A stretch of DNA of 11,816 nucleotides from CAYSHJ01 sp964589725 (GTDB lineage: Bacteria; Planctomycetota; Planctomycetia; Planctomycetales; Planctomycetaceae): contig CAZPUJ010000679.1 in NCBI GenBank assembly GCA_964589725.1, forward strand, positions 1 through 11,816, written 5' to 3'. Of this stretch, positions 6,624 to 11,816 are shown one piece after another (position 1 is the stretch's first letter; each line of letters begins with the position of its first letter). The notes under the pieces were generated by a model. The model was not told the origin of the DNA. It saw only the letters and a program-made list of their open reading frames with translations, and made no database searches. A program made the position numbers and the translations under genes.

Positions 6624-7504
6624 CACCACCGCCCTCGCTGGCGTTCTTTGGACGGCAGCACTTCCAGACACGTCGTCCACCAGCCAGTGAGGATCGTCTC
6701 AATGAACTCATCCGGCAAGCGTTCGTCGCGCATCTCGCAAGCGAGTTGTTCGTGATCGTAGGCCAGCGGCACGAACTCCACTTCCAGTGTAGTCGGCTTT
6801 CGCCGAGAGCCGTTGTCGTCGGCTGCCAGCGAATCCGCTCTCGGCGAGAGCGGGCTACCCTCGCAGAGCAGGGGAGACCGCCAGGCCCCAACATCGCGAC
6901 CAGTTCGCAGCAGCGTGTACCAGACGTTTGTTGTCCCATCGTTTTCCGGCCGGCCGAGTACGCCCACGTTGATGAACCGTCGGTCGTGGTTCAGAGCGCG
7001 TTGCCAATGCAGCCCCGTGTGAGTTCCCAAGATCACATCCGACTCGAAGTCGTCGCACAACTTCGCGAGGAACTGTGTGCTGGTTGTCGATTCCCACAGG
7101 AACTCATTCGTGCGCCGCGGGCTGCCGTGACAAAGCAACAAACGCAGCCCGTCGATCTCAAGCCGCAACTGCGGCGGCAGAGTCCGCATCCAGGCACGAT
7201 GCTCGTCGCTGGTGTGCTCGATCGTGTAGTCATAGCTGATCTGCGCGAACTCGTTGTCACGTGGATCAGTGTAGCCGCAGCGGCAATCATCCAGGCCGTG
7301 GCCAACGCTGTGATCGTAGTTGCCTTGAATGACTTCGATCCGCTGTTCTCGAATCAACTCACACGTACGATTTGGATGCGGTCCGAACGCGCCGAGATCA
7401 CCGAGACAAAACAATCGCTCCGCGCCACGCTGCCGAGCATCTGCGATCGCGGCTTGCAGCGCGAGATGGTTGTTGTAGATGCCGCCGAAGAACGCGAGTC
7501 GCAT
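6623..7504 (-). CDS. Calcineurin-like phosphoesterase-fold protein with altered metal ligands
   Basis: 293 residues from ATG 7504. The fold is that of the ApaH/COG0639-type metallophosphoesterases: GDLGAFGPHPNR (Asp36), GNYD (Asn62), LLCHGSPR (His126), GTHTGLHW (160-167) and NVGVLGRP near the end of the core. However, the first metal-binding motif, normally SDIHGN, reads GGIYNN (residues 7-12), so the Asp and His ligands are Gly8 and Tyr10. The GNHD histidine is Tyr63, and the GHTH motif is rearranged. One metal site is therefore probably lost. Residues 216-239 are encoded by a palindromic repeat (6789-6858) lying in frame before the last strand (LEVEFVPLAYDHEQLA). No Shine-Dalgarno is seen; a repeat ends 6 bases upstream of the ATG. 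Substrate unknown; it may bind rather than cleave. Confidence 0.8.
   Translation of the reverse strand: MRLAFFGGIYNNHLALQAAIADARQRGAERLFCLGDLGAFGPHPNRTCELIREQRIEVIQGNYDHSVGHGLDDCRCGYTDPRDNEFAQISYDYTIEHTSDEHRAWMRTLPPQLRLEIDGLRLLLCHGSPRRTNEFLWESTTSTQFLAKLCDDFESDVILGTHTGLHWQRALNHDRRFINVGVLGRPENDGTTNVWYTLLRTGRDVGAWRSPLLCEGSPLSPRADSLAADDNGSRRKPTTLEVEFVPLAYDHEQLACEMRDERLPDEFIETILTGWWTTCLEVLPSKERQRGRW
6789..6858. repeat. Inverted REP pair inside a coding region
   Basis: Arms 6789-6812 and 6835-6858 (read from the other strand) both start GTAG and match at 20 of 24 positions, with a 22-base spacer. Each arm folds alone: in the right arm CCGCTCTC pairs perfectly with GAGAGCGG around GCC, and in the left arm CGGCTTTC pairs with GAGAGCCG with one G-T pair. 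The differences between arms keep or nearly keep the pairing. The element is translated in frame as residues 216-239 of the phosphoesterase-fold protein. Confidence 0.75.
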
Positions 7505-7510
7505 GACAAA

Positions 7511-7619
7511 GTAGCCATCACGCTCCGCGTGATGAGCCTTTCGAGTTTGAGTTGGAACGGTTCGTGAGTTTCGGAAATATTATCTGGCAAGGCTCGTCAC
7601 GCAGGAACGTGATGGCTAC
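7511..7619. repeat. REP pair filling the radical SAM / phosphoesterase gap
   Basis: Plus-strand arm 7511-7538 (GTAGCCATCACGC..) and minus-strand arm 7619-7591 share almost the same 28-29 base sequence in opposite orientation. The first arm has a perfect 8-bp hairpin (CATCACGC/GCGTGATG, loop TCC); the second is slightly degenerate. About 52 bases lie between the arms. The element covers essentially the whole intergenic space. Its minus-strand GTAG supplies the TAG stop of the radical SAM gene, and the other arm ends 6 bases before the next gene's ATG. Confidence 0.75.
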
Positions 7620-8509
7620 CTTGAGGACGGATTCGTGCAGATCGCTCCATATTGGTAGCACGTTACACACGCGCCGTGGGTGATTGCGAAACCGCGATTC
7701 GCGTCGTGCAACGTGTCGCCGAGAATTGCCTCCGGCGAGTCAATCAAGATCGGACAGACCGCGACACCTCGGTCGGTGACGACGCGACTGTGTTGGCAGA
7801 TGAGTTGCGAGGTGTCGTAGCCGACAAGCATCTCAACCGTCACTCGATCTGACCGCGAGTAGCCACAGGTTCGAGTTGCTTCGGCCCCGATGAGCAAACG
7901 CGGGAGCACCTTCAAGCGCGCTCGGTCGTACCCATACTGTCGCAGCACGTCGCGGAAATGGCTGAGGACGTCATGGTCCTGCGACTCGTCCCAGACACGC
8001 GTCATCGTGATGATCGGCAGGAAGCCATGTTGCACGAGCAGTTCGACGCCGTGCATCGCACGTTCAAAAGTCCGCGGACCGCGGATCGGGTCGTTGAGTT
8101 CGGGCGTTGGGCCGTCGATCGAAACTCGGAACTCCAGCGAGTAGAGACTCCCCTGCTCCGCCGCTCGCAGCCGTTCCAGCCATTCAGGTTTCAAGACCGT
8201 CCCGTTGGTCAGCACCGTCGCCGGTCCGAAGTCGATCGTCATTTCGAGGATCGCCACCATGTCGGGATTGAGGAACGGTTCGCCGCCAGTGAAGTAATAC
8301 TCCTTCACACCCCAAGCGACCGACTCGTTTATGCGTCGCTCCACTTCGGCCAACGTCAGAAACCCGAACTTGTCGTTGTGCGGGCTGCAGCTGATGAAGC
8401 AATGCGTGCAGGTGAGATTGCATCGCGTCCCCGCGACCTGAAACCAGAGCTCGTCCAGCGAGCCGAGTTCGACAACGGGCGTGGTGGCAGTCGCTTCGTT
8501 CGTGATCAT
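7616..8509 (-). CDS. Radical SAM protein with SPASM-like C-terminal cysteines
   Basis: 297 residues from ATG 8509; a GTG at 8578 in the same frame would add 23 residues but overlaps the preceding gene by 20 bases and lies beside a hairpin, so I prefer the ATG, without a clear Shine-Dalgarno for either. The core opens with ELWFQVAGTRCNLTCTHCF: Cys30, Cys34 and Cys37 form CX3CX2C, the [4Fe-4S]-SAM site. GGEP (75-78) contacts SAM, and VLTNGT and FRVSIDG are typical later strands. The C-terminal region has Cys238-X13-Cys252 and Cys281-X2-Cys284-X6-Cys291, resembling a SPASM or twitch domain that would hold an extra cluster. SPASM enzymes often modify peptides, but no precursor peptide is seen nearby. 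It follows the COG2129-like phosphoesterase and precedes a second phosphoesterase-fold gene. Reaction unknown. Confidence 0.88.
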   Translation of the reverse strand: MITNEATATTPVVELGSLDELWFQVAGTRCNLTCTHCFISCSPHNDKFGFLTLAEVERRINESVAWGVKEYYFTGGEPFLNPDMVAILEMTIDFGPATVLTNGTVLKPEWLERLRAAEQGSLYSLEFRVSIDGPTPELNDPIRGPRTFERAMHGVELLVQHGFLPIITMTRVWDESQDHDVLSHFRDVLRQYGYDRARLKVLPRLLIGAEATRTCGYSRSDRVTVEMLVGYDTSQLICQHSRVVTDRGVAVCPILIDSPEAILGDTLHDANRGFAITHGACVTCYQYGAICTNPSSR

Positions 8510-8539
8510 TTGGGAGGCTTTCTTCACGCGCTCGAACGT

Positions 8540-8573
8540 GAATGGGAATGGTCGACTTTCACAATTCCCATTC
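8540..8573. other. Perfect 10-bp inverted repeat at the phosphoesterase/radical SAM junction
   Basis: GAATGGGAAT (8540-8549) and ATTCCCATTC (8564-8573) are exact reverse complements with a 14-base loop. On the minus strand the hairpin covers the last codons and stop of the phosphoesterase gene and lies 30 bases before the radical SAM ATG. There is no T-run after it, so it is not an intrinsic terminator; an mRNA processing or coupling role is speculative. Confidence 0.45.
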
Positions 8574-9158
8574 GACACCTGCCGGTCCGGCGTTGATGAC
8601 CGTCGAAGGACCGATGGTTTCCGTTCGTCCTGCGCACGCGTGTATGTGTCCGCACACGACCAATGCGGGCTGTGAACGCTCTATGGCCGCGCGAACTGCC
8701 GAACTGCCCAAACTTTCGCCGGTGGCAGATCGGTCCACAGCCCCCTTCGGCGGCGAGTGGCTGACCAAGACGCCGCCCCTCGGGCAGTGCTCCAGGAGTT
8801 GGGCGGCTTCATCCTCGGTGAAGTCGTAGCTCCAAGACCCGAACGGAGTCACGGGCACTCCCCCACCGATCCCGAAGAACTCCACCCCCGCGATGTTCAC
8901 TCCGCTGCCATGCAGGACGTGTGCTTGCGGCCAATCTCCACAGACGTCCGCCAGTTCCTCGGTCGACTCGTTGTTGCCCGCGACCATGACGGCGGGACAG
9001 GCGATCGACTTCAGGACTTCAAGACATGGGCGAAGGTCGCGGCGCACCCGTGCGAAATCGCCGGCTCCAATGACGACGTCCGCAACACGCGCCGTCTCGA
9101 CCAAGCGCCGAGCGGCGGCAACATCAGTGTGCAGGTCACTAAACAACAGCAGCTTCAC
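8559..9158 (-). CDS. Metallophosphoesterase, COG2129-like
   Basis: 199 residues from GTG 9158, chosen because it places the FSDLHTD motif at the usual distance from the N-terminus (Asp8, His10) and has TAGGA about 9 bases upstream; a TTG at 9185 would add nine residues of no family character. All calcineurin-type motifs are intact: D8xH10, GAGD (Asp34), GNNE (Asn62), SHSPP (His134) and GHIH (His171, His173). The SHSPPKG and VVCGHIHACAG blocks match the small Icc-related phosphoesterases of COG2129, whose substrates are mostly unknown. It should bind two metal ions and hydrolyse a phosphoester in the cytoplasm. It is the first gene of the minus-strand row and contrasts with the altered paralogue at 6623-7504. 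It has a 179-base upstream gap containing a palindromic repeat. Confidence 0.88.
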   Translation of the reverse strand: MKLLLFSDLHTDVAAARRLVETARVADVVIGAGDFARVRRDLRPCLEVLKSIACPAVMVAGNNESTEELADVCGDWPQAHVLHGSGVNIAGVEFFGIGGGVPVTPFGSWSYDFTEDEAAQLLEHCPRGGVLVSHSPPKGAVDRSATGESLGSSAVRAAIERSQPALVVCGHIHACAGRTETIGPSTVINAGPAGVEWEL

Positions 9159-9171
9159 GGCAATCGGTCCT

Positions 9172-9273
9172 AAGTAGACTCGCAAAGACCTCGTGACAGT
9201 AGCCGAACTCGTGAGAGTTCGGAGCCTGAAGTCTCACGACTTCAGCTACCCCATCATCACTGCGGGTCTACTT
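9172..9273. repeat. Nested palindromic element: outer 13-bp repeat around an inverted REP pair
   Basis: Outer arms 9172-9184 (AAGTAGACTCGCA) and 9261-9273 (TGCGGGTCTACTT) pair at 12 of 13 positions, the odd one being a T-G. Inside, 9199-9222 and 9226-9249 are GTAG-headed 24-base arms in opposite orientation. The first contains CCGAACTC/GAGTTCGG, the second CTGAAGTC/GACTTCAG, each a perfect 8-bp stem with a 4-base loop. The four differences between the arms fall as two compensated base pairs. It sits between the FAD oxidoreductase and phosphoesterase genes. Confidence 0.75.
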
Positions 9274-9337
9274 CGAGGAAGCAGCCGACTCTCGAGTTTG
9301 TCGTCCGAATGCAGATTCGCCGTCGCCACCCAGTGTG

Positions 9338-10738
9338 TCAAGGAGTCGACGTCAAGACGTCTCGCACCTGTTCGATGCCCACGCGCAGCAGGAAATTGGA
9401 ATTCCGGCCGAAACTCTTGGAACCCAGAATGAAGAAGTTGGGTTCTGGATTCTTCAGGGCATCGACACCGTGACTCGTTTGGGTCAAACAATCGGGTGAC
9501 GCCTCGCTCAATAATTTCGCCGCCAGCTTGATTGGCCCCTGTGTCGCATAACATTCGTGGACATGAAGCTCTTCGTAAATCGACCGATCGGGACGGTAGC
9601 CAACGTTGGCGATGATGCGATCAACGGTCAGTCGCGGGGGTGGGTTGGGGAGACTGCTCCCCTGCGCTGTGGTCCTTGACCAATCCAGTTCAACCTCAAA
9701 GCCGTTGAAGTCACGGCAGGTTTGAGTGGGCGTGATGCTCTTGATCGCGACGTCGGCAAACCAAACGACCGGATGATGCTTGACCTCCGGCAATGACGTA
9801 CGCAAGACGTGACCGATAATTGCTGACTCGTTGACGTTGGCGGCAAGTTGATCGCGCTCAACCAGCGGATCATTCGGAATGCGCGCGATGGGACCGGTGA
9901 ACATGGCTTGTCCCGGTTGTGATTTCGCAAACCAGAGGACTTTCGTTCGCGGGGCCGCCTTCGCCAACTCAGCCAAGGTCACCACGCTGGTCGCGGCGGA
10001 GAAACCAGAGCCGACGACCAAGGTGATCTTGGTCGCAAACTCTTCCGGCGTGATCGGTCGCAGGCGGTAATGATCGGCATTCAGGGAAGCGGTCTCGCCG
10101 ATGCAGGGCATCCCGCCGGCTCCGAGCCAATTGTGATGCGGATACGTCCCCGAGCAGTCGAGCACGACATCAGCCGACTCGATCCGTTCGTCGATGTGAT
10201 GGTCTTCGACGACGGTTTGGACGCGGCAGATACGTCGTTCGTCCGACGAATCTGGCTCCTCGTCCGAGTCATCGTCAAAAACGGGCAGCGTGTTGGCATT
10301 GTCCGAGCTGGTGTTTGTCCAGGTGTGCTCAACCAGTAATCGAAACGGATCGCTTCCTCGCGCGGGGGAACCGATTCCATTGGTCTTTGTGAAATGTCGG
10401 CGGCCGAGCGAGACGATTCGGCACTGCTCGTGAATGCAACCTGCCAATTCAGGCAGCCGGCTGAGCGGCAATAAATATCGCTGAGCGAATTCGGCACCCG
10501 TCAGCAACTCATCCGCTCGCGGCAGAGCATCCGCTCCCCACGTTCGAGCAACCGCCCCCCTGCCCCACTCAGATGAGTTCATACCGAATGGGCTGAAGAG
10601 CCGCACATGACCCCAATCGAGGACGTTTTCGGCGATGTGGCCTTTTTCAAAGACTTGTACGTCGTGACCAAGTTGCCGCGCGAGCAGCGCGGCTTCGAGT
10701 CCGATTGGGCCGGCTCCGATGATGGCGACGCGGAACAT
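9338..10738 (-). CDS. FAD-dependent, NAD(P)-binding oxidoreductase (flavin monooxygenase-like layout)
   Basis: 466 residues from ATG 10738, which has AGGAA 7 bases upstream; an extended frame to 10786 only reads through a repeat. An N-terminal dinucleotide fold (VAIIGAGPIGLEAA, glycines 8/10/13, with a Glu after the second strand, VFEKGH) binds FAD. WGHVRLFSPFGMN follows at 42-54. A second fold, VVGSGFSAATS (221-231), is the NAD(P)H site typical of flavin-containing monooxygenases and N-hydroxylases. DCSGTYP (174-180) and IIANVGYRPD (375-384) are the linker motifs of this class. Residues 134-148 are an acidic, probably disordered insertion (DDDSDEEPDSSDE). I recall actinobacterial flavoproteins with the same WGHVRLFSP block, some beside arsenic genes; nothing here supports an arsenic role. 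It is downstream of the glycine oxidase gene, 129 bases away. Substrate unknown. Confidence 0.85.
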   Translation of the reverse strand: MFRVAIIGAGPIGLEAALLARQLGHDVQVFEKGHIAENVLDWGHVRLFSPFGMNSSEWGRGAVARTWGADALPRADELLTGAEFAQRYLLPLSRLPELAGCIHEQCRIVSLGRRHFTKTNGIGSPARGSDPFRLLVEHTWTNTSSDNANTLPVFDDDSDEEPDSSDERRICRVQTVVEDHHIDERIESADVVLDCSGTYPHHNWLGAGGMPCIGETASLNADHYRLRPITPEEFATKITLVVGSGFSAATSVVTLAELAKAAPRTKVLWFAKSQPGQAMFTGPIARIPNDPLVERDQLAANVNESAIIGHVLRTSLPEVKHHPVVWFADVAIKSITPTQTCRDFNGFEVELDWSRTTAQGSSLPNPPPRLTVDRIIANVGYRPDRSIYEELHVHECYATQGPIKLAAKLLSEASPDCLTQTSHGVDALKNPEPNFFILGSKSFGRNSNFLLRVGIEQVRDVLTSTP

Positions 10739-10745
10739 CGTCTGT

Positions 10746-10750
10746 TTCCT
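10746..10750 (-). promoter_or_regulatory. Shine-Dalgarno AGGAA deciding the FAD oxidoreductase start
   Basis: Minus-strand AGGAA, 7 bases before ATG 10738. It lies only 2 bases from the palindromic element beginning at 10753, so the element forms the mRNA leader immediately upstream of the ribosome site. Confidence 0.65.
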
Positions 10751-10752
10751 GT

Positions 10753-10854
10753 GTAGCCCAGGCCCTTGTGGCCTGACGAATCTCACTCCGTTTTTTCAGC
10801 GACTCCGTTTTTTCAGCGACGCGGAATCACTCAGGCCACAAGGGCCTGGGCTAC
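10753..10854. repeat. Inverted REP pair with perfect 24-bp arms and internal 17-bp tandem duplication
   Basis: 10753-10776 and 10831-10854 are exact reverse complements. Each reads GTAGCC, then CAGGCC-CTTGT-GGCCTG as its own 6-bp hairpin, then A. The 54-base spacer contains a perfect tandem duplication of a 17-base unit, ACTCCGTTTTTTCAGCG, at 10785-10801 and 10802-10818. It occupies most of the 129-base gap between the glycine oxidase and FAD oxidoreductase genes. Confidence 0.85.
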
Positions 10855-10867
10855 CGTTTTGGTGCCG

Positions 10868-11816
10868 TTATGCAGTGGGACATCTCAGTCCATCCAGCGG
10901 AATCAACAACTCCTGTCCGAGCAACAACTGCCGCATGAGCACGGCAGTGATCGGCGACAATAATATGCCAGTACGGAAGTGGCCGGCCGCGACAAAGAGA
11001 TTGTCGTTGTCGGGTACTCGGCCAATGTACGGCACGCCGCTGCCTGATTGGGGCCGCAGCCCCGACCAGCAACGCTCGAAGCGGGCCGTCCGGAGTGCGG
11101 GAACAAGATCACCGCCAAAGCGAAGCAACTCGGCAATCACTTCCGCTGTATTGCGTTTGTCGAAGCCAATATGCTCCTCGGTCGAACCGATGAGCACTCG
11201 GCCATCCGCGCGAGGGACAACGTAACGCGGGCCGACTTCGATCACTCGCCGCACGGGCGGCGGCAAGGCGTTGAGCAACACCATCTGGCCGCGCACCGGT
11301 TTGACATCCAGGCGACAACCAGCTTGTGCGAGCACCGCCTGCGACCACGCGCCGCTGCAAACGACGAACTGTCTGGCGGGGATTTGGCCCTCAATTGTTT
11401 GGACCGAATCGATGCGCGAGCCACTTCGCTCAAAACCGCTGACCGGCGTTCCCGGTGAAAGTTCAACGCCGCGAATCGTGCAAGCGGCGATCAACGCTTT
11501 GAGGTGTCGCGGATTGCGGACTTGGCAAAGCTCCGGCAGAAAAAGCGCTTGCTCGATCTCCGCAGAGAGACCGGGTTCGGCGTCTCGCAATTCACGAGCT
11601 GACCACTCCTCGACAACCATTTCTTCGTCACGCCACACCTTCGCGAGGTTAGCCAGTTCGCGGGGTGATCGGTCGGGAGACAACTCGATGCCGCCACAAT
11701 TCATGAAACCGTTGTCGATGCCGGTCTCGTCGAGCAACTTTCGGGACCAGTCCGGCCAGATTGAAAAGCTCTCGGAGCGTATCCGGCCTTCGAGCGATCG
11801 CGCTTTCGTCGGATTG
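10868..11816 (-). CDS. thiO: Glycine oxidase ThiO-like FAD-dependent oxidoreductase, partial (5' end beyond window)
   Basis: 315 residues are visible, running continuously from the window edge (NPTKARSLEGRI...) to the stop at 10868; roughly 45-55 N-terminal residues with the FAD GxGxxG motif should lie outside. An in-frame TTG at 11737 is not the start, since homologous-looking sequence continues upstream of it. ThiO oxidises glycine to iminoacetate with release of peroxide, supplying the thiazole moiety of thiamine. Supporting blocks: GGIEL, GVELSPGTPV, VVCSGAWSQAVL, VKPVRGQMVLL, RYVVPRADGRVLIGSTEEHIGFDK, CWSGLRPQSGSGVPYIG and GHFRTGILLSPITA, the last strongly typical of ThiO and related DAO-family oxidases. 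No other thiamine gene is visible, so another D-amino acid or sarcosine-type oxidase remains possible. Confidence 0.85.
   Translation of the reverse strand, partial: NPTKARSLEGRIRSESFSIWPDWSRKLLDETGIDNGFMNCGGIELSPDRSPRELANLAKVWRDEEMVVEEWSARELRDAEPGLSAEIEQALFLPELCQVRNPRHLKALIAACTIRGVELSPGTPVSGFERSGSRIDSVQTIEGQIPARQFVVCSGAWSQAVLAQAGCRLDVKPVRGQMVLLNALPPPVRRVIEVGPRYVVPRADGRVLIGSTEEHIGFDKRNTAEVIAELLRFGGDLVPALRTARFERCWSGLRPQSGSGVPYIGRVPDNDNLFVAAGHFRTGILLSPITAVLMRQLLLGQELLIPLDGLRCPTA

Noticed and set aside
6451..6939. Upstream extension of the dtd frame to 312 codons
   Set aside because: The extra part crosses the MITE-like element and the neighbouring gene out of frame. The family N-terminus MRAVVQRVSRASV begins at 6450.
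6509..7567. 352-codon plus-strand frame opposite the phosphoesterase-fold gene
   Set aside because: It passes through three palindromic repeats and mirrors a well-supported minus-strand gene.
10739..10786. 16-residue N-terminal extension of the FAD oxidoreductase
   Set aside because: It is encoded by the REP arm, and ATG 10738 has its own ribosome site and places the FAD motif at the N-terminus.
1..11816. CRISPR array, tRNA, rRNA, phage or defence-system genes
   Set aside because: No regularly spaced direct repeats, no tRNA-like cloverleaf noticed by eye and no such protein families were seen; the repeats present are palindromic pairs, not arrays.

Overview
The window is a chromosomal stretch of moderately high GC, most likely from a planctomycete. 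The case rests on three things. The first is the large, poorly characterised proteins: a signal-peptide redoxin with a long N-terminal half, and a soluble Ser/Thr kinase with a Pro/Met-rich tail. The second is the frequent use of GTG as a start codon. The third is a set of short palindromic repeats of a type I remember from planctomycete genomes. The phylum call is inference, not a database result.

Layout. Positions 1-1584 (minus): the 5' part of a HicB-like antitoxin gene, cut by the window edge, just downstream of an exported thioredoxin-fold protein without the CXXC pair. Positions 1585-1899: a divergent intergenic region with a possible sigma70-type promoter and one palindromic repeat. 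Positions 1900-5777 (plus): three closely spaced genes, an HlyD/RND-type periplasmic adaptor, a Ser/Thr protein kinase, and accA (acetyl-CoA carboxylase carboxyltransferase alpha). Positions 5778-6000: a short convergent gap with no convincing gene or terminator. Positions 6001-9158 (minus): a row of four genes transcribed in the order phosphoesterase (COG2129-like), radical SAM protein with SPASM-like C-terminal cysteines, a second phosphoesterase-fold protein with altered metal ligands, and dtd (D-aminoacyl-tRNA deacylase). Positions 9338-11816 (minus): an FAD/NAD(P) two-dinucleotide-fold oxidoreductase and upstream of it a glycine oxidase (ThiO-like) whose N-terminus is beyond the window.

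The most unusual feature is the density of palindromic elements. Six lie in 11.8 kb, and five of them fall in the minus-strand block 6456-10854. Three have the anatomy of inverted REP pairs: each arm starts with GTAG and carries its own hairpin, and the two arms face each other. A fourth (7511-7619) has the same layout, though the hairpin in its second arm is imperfect. The arm sequences differ between elements. One element lies inside a coding region and is translated in frame, one fills an intergenic gap and supplies the stop codon of the radical SAM gene, and one abuts the FAD oxidoreductase ribosome binding site. No transposase is encoded in the window.

How the genes might work together: the adaptor-kinase-accA group may be a transcription unit, but no shared pathway is evident. 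The two phosphoesterase-type proteins flanking a radical SAM enzyme are the best candidate here for an uncharacterised functional unit. The evidence for that is gene order and spacing only.
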